64,000 bases of DNA from contig CM034546.1 in the NCBI GenBank assembly GCA_020055645.1, forward strand, positions 22,692,001 through 22,756,000. The letters run 5' to 3'. The position numbers and the translations under genes are program-made. The notes below the pieces were generated by a model. The model was not told where the DNA came from. It saw only the letters and a list, made by a program, of their open reading frames with translations, and did not search any database. Origin of the DNA: Tomocerus qinae. Taxonomy: Eukaryota; Arthropoda; Collembola; Entomobryomorpha; Tomoceridae. Shown here in pieces: positions 1 to 10,348 of the stretch. Position 1 is the first letter of the stretch. The number at the start of each line of letters is the position of its first letter.

Positions 1-339
1 CTGCATAAAATGTACTCGACAGTCTTATAATTATGCTTGAGGTCACAATAATTACACAATTATGAGAAAAGCTATTCAAGCATGTTTGAAATTTTTATAT
101 AGATATTTATTTATTTATTTTTATATACATATATTTACACATTTTTATTATATCTTGCTTTATGTCTTTTTCAATGTATATATTTCCAGATTTTAACGAC
201 ATTTTTTTTAGAAATACATCGTTTTCTCATTTTATTTATGCGTTCCGGCGTTCCGAAATATTTATTTGATATTAAAAGACAAATTCCAATTTATTCAAAT
301 TATTTGGAAGTTATTCGAAATCGAAGACCACTCGGATCG

Positions 340-780
340 GGCGCATGATTTTCGTCCGAATAGGGGCTTTTCTCCCGTATAGTAAAAGGTGACTGCTGAA
401 ACTTTTATCCACAAGAAATGGTTTTACAAACTTACAGACGTAGTAGTTGGAATGCATACCTGGAATGTGTACTTCAGTAAAAGCTACAATCTATTTCAAG
501 GTAGGTTGACGGCTGTGAACTGACCCGCCGCCCGTCTGCGTGCCCGGGATAGATAAGGATAGGAAGGTTGGAGCAAAGTACAATATCCAGCTACACCGGT
601 CTGAAAACACTCCGAAAGTTTCCAGTCTCAAGTCGTCAATCACAAATCAGAACATGGCAAGCACAGAGCGTTTTATTATTTTGTTACAATCTTGAAAAAC
701 AGCACAAAGAGTAAAAATATATGGCGAAGAAGAGGGGTGCACAAAGTATTTGTTTGAAGAACTAAATACTAGTGCTAATT
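340..780. repeat. GC-richer module P, copy 1
   Basis: A block with an island of cgccgcccgtctg type sequence inside otherwise AT-rich DNA. Related blocks lie at about 27420-27780, 37880-38350 and 43905-44345, always upstream (on the plus strand) of a duplicated unit. It contains a good splice-donor-like AAG|GTAGGT near 502 but no open coding frame that I trust. It may be an untranslated exon or promoter of the duplicated unit, or a fragment of an older mobile element. Confidence 0.6.
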
Positions 781-1535
781 TATTTATCTGAAATGTGCTA
801 ATTGTATTTTAAAGACAATGTTAACAATATCTGCAGATAGAATTAATGAATTTTTAGAAAAAGACCTACTCAGTTACTACAAAATAAAGAAAATGCATTT
901 AAAAACTCATTTAGAGGGTTACGGTCTATCAAAATGGCGCGGCTGTTCAAAAAATGTTTAAATATATGTTATTAAAGATTTGATTGTTGGCCATGACAAG
1001 ATTTAATGAAAATTTGACAATTTAGAAACTACCGAACCAGCAGCTTTTATTTAGTATTGTATGTATTTAAGTACTTCATTTGCTGGTTAGGGAAGTCATA
1101 ATTTATTTGCTTATATTTCCATACTGCTCCGCCATGATTTAGATTTTATGTTTAATTTATCTACAATTAATATTCGTTTTACGGAATTTTAGAATATCTT
1201 AGTAGGTTTGCCCTCCATGTACCTAATGCAATTATTTCACTTATTTTCTATTCTCGTTTCCAAAATATCAAGAATGTACAGAAGATGAAAGTAAACGGAT
1301 CACAATTTGTAACAGAGGTAGATCTTTCACACTTTTATTGTTATTTTCACTCCTAAACTAAATTCCAGTTTCAAAAATTAATTAATTTGTTTATGCCGTA
1401 AAATAATGATCGATTTATTATATGTAAACTAATAATATAATGATTTTATCGCTATAAATGGAAATCTATTTGAAAGGTAATTGTTTAATTGTATTTTATT
1501 TGATTTAGGTATATTTATTTACATGTAATTATTAT
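780..1535. other. Non-coding flank, no gene seen
   Basis: AT-rich sequence with only short chance open frames. It is loosely colinear with 27900-28100 of the older unit. A stretch near 1140-1230 is also related to 37800-37880. I see no coding signal, tRNA or hairpin worth naming. Confidence 0.5.
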
Positions 1536-1539
1536 TTAA

Positions 1540-3477
1540 CACTTCCATATCCAAGTGTGGTACAATTGTACCACAACGCCTTTATTTGCTCTTATCTCGG
1601 TTCGTTTCAACCGAATTACATCCAGCTTTCAGGTACCTGTCAAGAATATTGTTTTACAATTTCTAAAAATATTTTGAGGTCATTTTGAAGATTTTTTCAA
1701 TTTTTTATGACCAAAAAGTAAGGCGAAGTCATCGCTAACATGGCAGTATCCAATGTGGTACAAATGTACCACAAAGAAGGTTTCTTATCTGGGGTGGTAC
1801 AATTGTACCACACTTGGATACTGCCATGTAAGCTAAAATAATGGAAAATAATTCGTAAATTAATACAATTAATGCAATGCTAGTAACCAAATTAATTTTC
1901 TATAGTCGACTATTAGCCGAGATATTCAAGTTAAATTTTAATTATCGACTATAAGCCGAGATATTCAAGTTAAATTTTAATTATCGACTATAAGCCGAGA
2001 TATTCAAGTTAAATTTTAATTATCGACTATAAGCCGAGATATTCAAGTTAAATTTTAATTATCGACTATAAGACGACAGAATTCAAATTAATTTATACCA
2101 TTGACTATAAGTCGACTGAATGCATATTAAATTGTAATCACCGACTATAAGCCGATGGAATGTAAATTAATCTCTAAGCATCGACTATTAGCCGAAATAA
2201 TGTAAATTAATCTGTAAGCATCGACTATAAGCCGGCAGAATGTATATTTTATTGTAATCATCGACTATAAGTCGACAGAATATAAATTACATTGTAATCA
2301 TCGACTACTAGCCAAAATAATGCAAATTAATCTGTAAGCATCGACTATAAGCCGGAGGAATGTATATTAAATTGTAATCATCGACTTTAAGCCGACGGAA
2401 TGCATATTAAATTGTAATCGTCGAATATAAGCCGACGGAATACATATTAAATTGTAATCGTCGAATATAAGCCGACGGAATACATATTAAATTGTAATCA
2501 CCGACTATAAACCGACGGAATGTAAATTAATATGTAAGTACCGACTATAAACCTAAAAAATACAAACTAATCTGTAAGCATCGACTATAATCCGACGGAT
2601 TGTATATTATTATGTAATCATCGACTATAAACCTAAAAAATACAAACTAATCTGTAAGCATCGACTAAATCCGACGGATTGTATATTATTATGTAATCAT
2701 CGACTATAAGCCGACGGAATGCGTATTAAATGGTAGTCACCGAATATAGGCCGACGGAATATACAATAATTTGTAAACATCGACTATAAGCCGACAGAAT
2801 GTATATTACTTTGTAATCATAGACTATTGGCCGAAAGAATGCAAATTAATCTGTAAGCATCGACTATTAGACGAAATAATGCAAATTGATCTGTAAGCAT
2901 CGACTATTAGCCGAAATACTGCAAATTAATCTGTATGCATCGACTATTAGCCGAAATAATGCAAATAAATCTGTATGCATCAACTATTAGCCGAAATAAT
3001 GCACATTAATCTATAGCATCTTCTATTAGCCGAAATAATGCAAACTAGTCTGTAAGCATCGACTATAGGCCGACGGAATGTATAGTAAACTGTAATCATC
3101 GACTATAAGCCGTCGGAATGCAAATTAAATTGTAATCATCGACTATAAACCGACAGACTGCATATTAAATTCTTATTGTCGACTATAAACCGACGGAAAC
3201 CTAAATGATATGTTATCGTCGACTATAAGCTGAAAGTTTGTATGTATCCCGGTGTGGTACAATTGTACCACATTGGGTTTTGCTATGTGGTACAATTGTA
3301 CCACACTTGGATATTGCCATGTTAGCAAGAGTAGGGCCTTAACCATTGGTTTGGAAACAAGTATAAAAACACGAAACCTTGTGCGGTACAATTGTACCAC
3401 ACTTGGATACTGCTGCGTGGTACAATTGTACCACACTTGGTAGTCCGCGGAAGTTTTTAGGCTTGGATGTGGAAGTG
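1540..3477. mobile_element. TTAA-flanked TIR element with internal satellite (piggyBac-type target site), copy A1
   Basis: The element is bounded by TTAA at 1536-1539 and 3478-3481. Its ends are inverted repeats reading CACTTCCATATCCAAG on the left and, in reverse complement, CACTTCCACATCCAAG on the right. Inside each end are clustered palindromes with the core GGTACAATTGTACC: about 1556-1575, 1755-1774 and 1794-1811 on the left; 3253-3272, 3286-3305, 3385-3398 and 3417-3434 on the right. The middle is a 39-40 bp satellite. There is no transposase frame. The older unit has a single TTAA followed by a similar catttcactta flank near 29894, which looks like the empty site. TTAA duplication is the hallmark of the piggyBac superfamily; family membership is inferred from that alone. 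Confidence 0.8.
1906..3240. repeat. 39-40 bp satellite array inside the TTAA element, copy A1
   Basis: About 33 units begin with a tcgactataagccga-type motif followed by a variable AT-rich half. The first four units (period 39) are almost identical to one another; later units (period about 40) have diverged into two or three interleaved subtypes (…aaattgtaatca, …taatctgtaagca). No unique spacers separate the units, so this is not a CRISPR array. Confidence 0.9.
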
Positions 3478-3487
3478 TTAAGTATTT

Positions 3488-6036
3488 TCACTTATTATTA
3501 TAGGAATTCTTAGTTTCAATAAGCTCTGTAGAATAGGAAATGGTGCTCGTGAAGATATTTGGAAAAGCGAAGAAACATCCACGAGTAGAAGCGACGCCAC
3601 ACAAATGTTTTTCATTGCCACTGCCACATATAAGAGGAGATCCCAATGGTAAGTCGCAAGTTGATCCTCCTGAATAATTTTCATTAGCACACAATTGACC
3701 ACGGGTCAATTTTACGTTTAAAATGTTATAGGAAGTTTGACATTGGGCATCATAAATGAATTTGTAGTTCCGTCGCTCGCTTTTATCAGCTGAAGACGAG
3801 TAGGACAATTCCACAGCAACTAAACCATAATGGAATTAGCCAATATTATTAAATAAATATGTTCAGAGCTTATGCACAGGTTAAATAATAAGTTAATTAT
3901 TAATTAAAAACATTTGCGGCTTTAGTTCATCTAAACTTTTAAAACATATTAATTGCTGTTTGGACGATATCATTTGAGGCTTCCATATCAGCGACAATAA
4001 TAAAATTTGTATTTTTATTTGTATTTATAATGTCAATAATGTCCACCTTCAACCCCCGGGTAAGATGTAATTCTCCATAGGAAGTTTTTGGATAGAAACC
4101 AATATTAACAGGATCCCTTAGTTGGAAGATGGCCAAGTCGTTCTTACGAATGTCGTCAGTGAGGATCTGATAAGAAAGACTATTTCCACTGTCGTTTCTA
4201 TAGGCGAAAAACTTTCTATCGCCAGTTAACTTCAAAAGTTTGGATGTCTTTGTATGAATGACAATAACGCCATTTATTCCACCGTTGTCGGCAATGCAAC
4301 TGGCAGAAGTTACGACTGCTTTGGGACCCACCAACGTACCGTCGCAATGATTTTTCTGATTTTTCTTTGCAACTTTTCCCAATATCCGTACGAGAAAATC
4401 TTCAGGTTCTCCTTTAACACCTCCGAGATTGACGTTATCTCCCAAATACTCAGGTTCCTGAATAGCTTCAAATATAAATGTAAATATAAAGAAATTAATG
4501 ATGGATCGAAAAGTGTAAAAATCAAATTTAAAATTCTTAAAAACTTATTTCCAGAGAGAAGTAATTGAAAATTATGAAAAACTGAACTAAATCTCACCCA
4601 CCTCCATTTGTCTTGTCCTTAATCCAGTCAGCAAAGTAGGAGACACGTATATACATAGACGGCGACCCATAGCAGTAAGAGCAATATTTGAAGGAAGATA
4701 TTCCACAAAGAACGGGCCTATTGTTGTTAGAGACATCTGGACAGATTAACGGACCCCCACTGTCACCTAGGCCCACATCTTTTTCAAAAAAATATTTTTG
4801 AAATAGAAATCGATAATATGAATTTATATTTAATTTAAATTTTGGACGTACGGATTCCACTATCTCCTCCGGCAATACAAACGTGTTGATCTTTTGGACT
4901 AACATAAGTACCAGCTTCATTACTGATTTCCTCACATTGATTTTTTGTCCTAATAGGCACAAAACTTTTGTGAAAGATCAGGAGGTGACCTCACTTCGGA
5001 TGTTCCATCTGGCATAGTATAATTTCTTGTGCCCCATCCAATAAAAACCGCTTTGCCTAGGAACATGACGAAAATAAAATTTGTAAAAAAACTAAACTAA
5101 ATAAAAATTAAAATCCATTTTTCATATGATTAAAATGTAGTTATAAATAAATTAAGCACAACGTACTTGTGTAGTCCATTTTAAAATTGGAAGATGCAAT
5201 TCTTAAAGGTCTTATATAGGGGTTGTTTTCAAAATCTAATTCTTTTTCAATTTCAGTATAGCAATATCGTAACCTACTCCAGTCTCGTTATTTTTGTAGT
5301 CATCGTGAATTATAACTTCGGCAACTTCATATCTATTTTCTTCTGGAATTTTTTTATACTGTTGATTCCAGCAGATACTGTTATATATTCTGGCAGATCG
5401 ACCATCGCGTTTTGGGAATTGACGATGCAATGCATGGCGGTGATGATGTACTTCTTATTGTAGATAGTTCCGCCACATCCATAATAACCTGGAAACCCTT
5501 CCCTTACACTTTCTAATCGAACTTGATGAGGGAATTCTCCATCTAAAGCTCCGATTCCTATTTTGGCGACAGCTGTATAGGAAAGGAATATTTAATCTTT
5601 AGTACTCAAAATGCTTCTAAACTTAATCGTTTTTAATTGTTAAAATTATTTTGTCATTTTAAATTGTGGATTGTAACTAAATTCCATTAACCAAGAATCA
5701 CACGACGGTATAATAATTGCTTATGAATAATTTTAAATTTTACACTTTATAATTTATAAAATCTTATCATACCATCTTGATCTCCCACAAGTATATGCCT
5801 TCTTCACTTTCACAGCAGAGAACGTTACGACCTGGATTATTAAATGGTTTGGTAGTGCAAGCTCTTGGACCATAATAATCTTTTTGAACAGGAAGTACCG
5901 AAGGATCGAATGAAGACGAACAAGTTTTCTCTGGCCGTCCTTGTTGGTCCTCTATACATGTAATTTGACAATAGCCAAAAACACCAATGGCAAACTGGAT
6001 AACTAGTAGAAATAGAAAATGAAGTAAATGCTTCAT
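3488..6036 (-). pseudogene. Clip-domain serine protease fused to an inactive protease domain, copy A1 (frame-disrupted)
   Basis: Six coding exons are recognisable: ~5773-6036 (or ending at 5808), 5167-5572, 4852-5056, 4602-4766, 4054-4465 and 3488-3819. Exon 1 gives a signal peptide and a six-cysteine clip-like domain ending in CC. Exons 2-4 form a trypsin-like domain: activation-like K|IGIG, GEFPHQV, TAMHC for catalytic His, GYDIAI for catalytic Asp, DSGGP for catalytic Ser. Exons 5-6 form a second domain whose His site reads TSASC and whose Ser site reads CDLPLGSPL, so it should be a pseudoprotease. Clip proteases act in extracellular cascades of immunity and development. Frame breaks: an A7 run in exon 2 (shared with A2), plus A1-specific 1 bp changes in exon 2 (5245 region), exon 3 (4970 region) and exon 5 (4087 region). 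The stop codon lies only ~10 bp from the TTAA element. It may be a pseudogene or a real gene with consensus errors. Confidence 0.75.
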
Positions 6037-6147
6037 TTTACTGAAGTTACTAAAATAGCCTTTAATAATACTCTTCAAAAATTGAAGGTTAACTTAATAC
6101 CGTAAAACAATATTAATTGAACTGATGAATAATACTCCGAATTCTTC

Positions 6148-6157
6148 TATTTATATA
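6148..6157 (-). promoter_or_regulatory. TATA box of the clip-protease gene, copy A1
   Basis: The minus strand reads TATATAAATA about 110 bp before the chosen ATG at 6036. The same box at a similar distance is kept in A2 (49711-49720) and in the decayed paralogue (31532-31541), which supports it as a core promoter. Confidence 0.6.
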
Positions 6158-6500
6158 GCAAGAACTTTTAAGATTCTGTTTTCATCATCAATGTCATAGA
6201 TATCAATGTTTCGGGTAAACAAGTACCTAATCCAATGTTTTGTCTCTAACGTACATGTTTCAAGTTGGATTTTACGATTTAAGTATTATAATATGTAAAG
6301 GATGTATTTGCTCATAACGTAGATATTAACACTAAAAATGCTAGGTAGACAGGTAGATTTAAAAACAAAACTGCTTCATATATTGAGTATGTACTCGAAG
6401 ATAAAATAAAATGACGCATCCAAAGATTGAAACATGCTACGAGTACGTTTACTTCGCAACAAAATGTTACCTGTAAAAATTTAGTATTCATTCTTATGGT

Positions 6501-7292
6501 CAGTGGCGGCTCTAGGATTTGCGAGGCCCTGGCTAAAATGTTTGCGTGAGGACCTATAAAAAACTCACAAATATGCAACACTTAATAAATGTGGCAAGGA
6601 AAGCCTGAGTTCCGACCAGCCTTCTAACCGTTTAATATGTTTTGATAAAATTGCAAAAAAGTCAATTTTTAGTGCTAAAGTAAACTATTCCCAAAAGAAG
6701 GCTATATTATAGAAATGAGGGCCGTGATAAAGCCAAGAATTTAAAGTTTGGCATAAAAAACCAAGGTGAAAATAGTTTATGATTTTGGAACGTCGTTGTG
6801 AAAGAGTTTATTTTTCAAAAGTAAGGGCTATACTGAGTCATTTTATCAATTTTATAATTTTTATTAAAAATTTCTTTCTATTTAAAAACAACCACTAATG
6901 GAAACTTAGTTGTCTACCACAATTTTGCAGTGTTGGCATCGCAAAATGCAGAAAAGTGTTAATAGAGAATAGGGTATAAAAATTCTGGGAGATGCTTTTT
7001 TCAAGTCACCGATATCTTTTTACGAGATTCCTTTGAAGTTTCGGCAATGTAAACTTTATAGAAGTAGTAGACTTTTCTTTATTAACTCTTCATTCCAAAA
7101 CATTCGGTGATAAAGCTGTAAACATTTTATCCTGTACTTATTTAATACGTATAACTTTAACCAAAACCTGTTTCTGAAGTGAAATCAAAACAGACAGGTT
7201 GATATTTTTCTTTGTCAAAGCTCTGCGCGAGCCCCCCAAAGCGCGAGGCCCTGGGTAACTGACCAGTGAGCCCAGAGGGAAAGCCACCTCTG
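6501..7292. mobile_element. Non-autonomous hAT-like element, copy A1
   Basis: A 792 bp element flanked by a perfect 8 bp duplication CTTATGGT (6493-6500 and 7293-7300). The ends are short imperfect inverted repeats, CAGTGGCGGCT on the left and AGCCACCTCTG on the right. An 8 bp target duplication with CAG termini is typical of hAT transposons. The older unit has one tttatggtggtatgatg sequence near 31872, which is the empty site. I see no transposase coding sequence. Confidence 0.85.
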
Positions 7293-7422
7293 CTTATGGT
7301 GGTATAATATGGTCAATCAATTATGAACTAAAAATTTTAAAAATTCTCGAATTTCCAGCAAAAATCAGTTACTATTTCCTTATTGTTATTTTTAGTGTAT
7401 ACTACTCCTAAAAACATGATAT

Positions 7423-8494
7423 CGTCCCTTAAGGATCGAAAAAGCCTCTATCCACTTTCAGATTGGTGGACGAATAAGCCTACCGTATTAATCGAATTAA
7501 TTCTCCGTATTGAAATAGTGCTCCCCGGGTAACTATTTCGATTTTAATCGTTTTCAGGGGAAAAATATTAGCCTTTGAGAAATAATTCTCCGTATCGAAA
7601 TAATTCACCACCCCAATCTAAGTTTCAGTAGGTCAGGTCAGGTTGTGGGTATATTTGAGAGCAAATTTACTTAACCCCAGTACTCATAATGGGGAATATG
7701 ATAGTCGAGGAACAATTTATATTTCTATGTACCCGGATTTCAATAAAATTGACGGATTGTAAAATAATTCTCCGTATCGAAATAATTCACCACCTGGTTA
7801 ACTATTTCGATTATCTTCGTTTTCAAGAGCTAAAAAAAGACCAATGAAACAATAACAACCTGGAGAATTAATTCGATTAATACGGTATATCCATTTTTTG
7901 TTTGGTGGACGAATAAGCCTATATCCATTTTTTGTTTGGTGGACGAATAAGCCTATATCCATTTTTTGTTTGGTGGACGAATAAGCCTATATCCAATTTT
8001 CGTTTGGTGCAGGAAATAGCTGCTATCCTCTTGCAGCTTTGCTTGTAAAGTTATAGGGGCGTATTGATACATAGTTAATATGGGTGGCGGAAATATTAAA
8101 ATTTTATTCTTCCTTCCAGCCAGTCCAGTTTTATCCAATATCAAAATACATATTTTTTCATTAAAAGTTTTGTTTTTGTCTTATTGTGTATTAGCTAAAA
8201 TTTTATAATGCTTATGTACATTCTAGCATGATATATTTCAAGTATCAACATAAAAATAATAAATACTTCATTTCGTCAACTTGTTTATTCTTACTGTGCC
8301 CCGACAACTTTACGTAAGGCTGTAAGATGACAGAGGCTATTTCCTGCACCAAACGAAAATAGGATATAGGCTTATTCGTCCACCAAACAAAAGATGGATA
8401 TAGGCTTATTCGTCCACCAAACAAAAAATGGATATAGGCTTATTCGTCCACCAATCTGAAAGTGGATAGAGGCTTTTTCGATCCTTAAGGGACG
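7423..8494. mobile_element. Foldback-like element with ~60 bp perfect terminal repeats, copy A1
   Basis: The left end CGTCCCTTAAGGATCG is mirrored exactly at the right end for about 60 bp. It is flanked by a 4 bp duplication ATAT (7419-7422 and 8495-8498). The arms contain tandem ~33 bp units (tatccattttttgtttggtg…), three in A1 and two in A2, which is the build of foldback elements. It landed against the receptor fragment that follows, and its right target duplication overlaps that fragment's first ATG. The family is not identified, but the small element at 18710-19032 shares its terminal motif and 4 bp duplication. Confidence 0.8.
7483..7885. mobile_element. TA-flanked element nested in the foldback arm, copy A1
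   Basis: Inverted ends CCGTATTAATCGAATTAA… and its complement …TTAATTCGATTAATACGG are flanked by TA (7481-7482 and 7886-7887). Removing the element and one TA restores the host arm repeat gaataagcctatatcc, which proves insertion into the foldback element. The inside has repeats of an ataattctccgtatcgaaat type. A TA target is typical of Tc1/mariner-like elements; no transposase is present. Confidence 0.8.
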
Positions 8495-8496
8495 AT

Positions 8497-8898
8497 ATGC
8501 TCATCGGTGGTGATTTGGATCCGTTTCAAAGACTCTTACTAGAGAATTTCCCCGAAGAACTTAATAACTTCCTTCCTTTTCAAATTATAGTTTTTATTAT
8601 TTTATTGTACTGCTTTTTCCATTGTACCTTTTCAGCTTTGGTCGCCTTTTACTCAGTCTATGCTTACTTCACACAGTCCAAGCTACACCTTCAAGAGATT
8701 TTTCAAGCGGGACTCCTAAGCAATAAGCAGGGAACAGCATTGTTATATTACAAATCGCTTTCTCTGCTCAGCCGTTATTTTAACCAATATATTTCATCTG
8801 CATTAGCGTTAGGGTTAATCGCCTTTAATATATATCATATGCTGATCACATTCAGCTGTGTTAAATTGTACCAAATAATTCTAATATTATTATTATAA
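8497..8898 (+). pseudogene. Gustatory-receptor-like fragment, plus strand, copy A1
   Basis: The 133 residues match the middle of the full receptor at 16807-18162, starting at the shared motif GGDLDP, through LLENFPEELNNFLPF and SLLSRYFNQ, to NIYHMLITFS. The first exon and transmembrane segments 1-3 are missing, apparently cut off by the foldback element. The C-terminal pore-side part is also lost, with a stop after a LILLL tail. It forms a convergent pair with the minus-strand fragment at 9030-9684, mirroring the full pair further right. A function is unlikely. Confidence 0.8.
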
Positions 8899-9029
8899 TT
8901 ATTATTCTCCTGCATATTGAATTGTATTGTTTTACTTCAGATATAGTAAATCCAAATAAAAAAATCGTTGGAATATTCTTTTACTTATTTTTATTAAAAT
9001 TAATGCCTTGTTATTTATAAAATTTTTAA

Positions 9030-9684
9030 ACATAAGTAAAGTAACTGTATTAATAAAAAAGTAAGTTAGAACTATAAAGCTGATCGTCGCTTGAGTAAGG
9101 TAATTTTGAACTTATATCTCGAAGCCTTTACTTTCCGTGTTTGCAATCGGTTACAAAGTAGCCTTGTTTGTATAAACACATTAGTATTGTCATATAAAAG
9201 GGATGATAGGTGGATTAAAACAGTTAGTCCTTCAAACAGTGAACAAGATATTATTGGCATGACAAGTAAAATGGCATTTTATAACTGCATGTGCAAACTG
9301 CGCATACAGTCTTACGCTAGCAAAATTGGTTATAAGAGCATATATCCTACAAAAGTTGTAAATAGAAGAGGTGCTGATATTTCCACAGTGTCATTTGCAA
9401 TAGTATTTATATAGTATACAATTGATCAAGGTAAATCTGTTTTGCGGTTATAAATTCAGCAGTGATACAAAGTTTAGCAGCCTAGCAGGAAGAGTTCCAA
9501 AATGTTCCAATGTCATGTCTCCGTGGAGTTATAATTTGTTGCCATCTAACGGTGGAATAAATATATATAAATACTGCATACCCATATAGAGTGACAAGTA
9601 ATACTATATGTGTCGCACAAGGCAAGGGTAGTAAATTGCAAATAGAATTATGCTTATTGCAAAATTATCTTTATATTTACGTTT
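9030..9684 (-). pseudogene. Gustatory-receptor-like pseudogene, minus strand, copy A1
   Basis: DNA-level similarity to the intact minus-strand receptor exon (62962-63773) runs from about 9684 back to 9030. It includes the stretch encoding ISCSLFEGLTVLIHLSSLLYD and the NRLQTR motif. The frame is broken by several indels and the exon lacks about its first 60 residues. With the plus-strand fragment at 8497 it forms a decayed copy of the convergent receptor pair. Confidence 0.8.
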
Positions 9685-10344
9685 TTTAAATTACTGCTTT
9701 TGTTTTCAAATAATTTTGTTTCATTTTAGTAACCCGTGGCATTTAAACTACTCTCTTTATTTTAATTTTCTTCGGTACTTTATGTAATCACTTTGTTCCA
9801 CTGTTTTAATTGGCCTTGTTATTCAGCTAGCCACTTTATTTCAGCTAACGACGTTGTTGTAATCTAACCTGTTATGTTAATTAGGTCCACGGACCACTAT
9901 TTTAAAAGACCCAATTGTTTATTTTAGTATTATTTCATTCATTCTGAGAACACAGTTCATATTTGTAAAGGAAAAAAGGAAGGAGTCTGAGTGTAACAGT
10001 CATATCATTTCACACACTGTCATATTCTCGGAAACCTAAGACACATCTTGCTGCTCGACATATTGACGTTTCTATATTTACTATTTTATTTTTGTTAGCA
10101 GTACCCCATATTACATACATATATGCGGCTAAAAGTAATACATAAGCATTTATTACAACTTATCTATTTTCTAGTGAGAATATATAATGAATAGCATTTA
10201 GTGAACACAGTATATATTAGAACATTTTTTGTCATTGACCTGTTTTAGAAGTATATTATTAGATTTAGAATCAGCAATATTCTGATACCGTAAGTATATG
10301 ACGACTACAAGTTAAATTTGGAAAGTAGAAACGCTCAATTGTCC
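9685..10344. other. Non-coding stretch, no gene seen
   Basis: AT-rich DNA between the receptor pseudogene and the second TTAA element. I see no coding frame, RNA gene or clear inverted repeat. Confidence 0.5.
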
Positions 10345-10348
10345 TTAA

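Noticed and set aside
1906..3240. Regularly spaced repeat that might suggest a CRISPR array
   Set aside because: Units are contiguous 39-40 bp satellites without unique spacers, in eukaryotic DNA and without cas genes.
3173..3443. Short frames on both strands with repeated MWYNCTT / VVQLYH words, also at 46738-47008
   Set aside because: They arise from the GGTACAATTGTACC palindromes, which read alike on both strands. They lie inside a transposon and have no gene features.
9091..9414. 107-codon plus-strand frame, also at 52623-52946
   Set aside because: It is antisense to the minus-strand receptor pseudogene, whose similarity to the intact receptor is clear.
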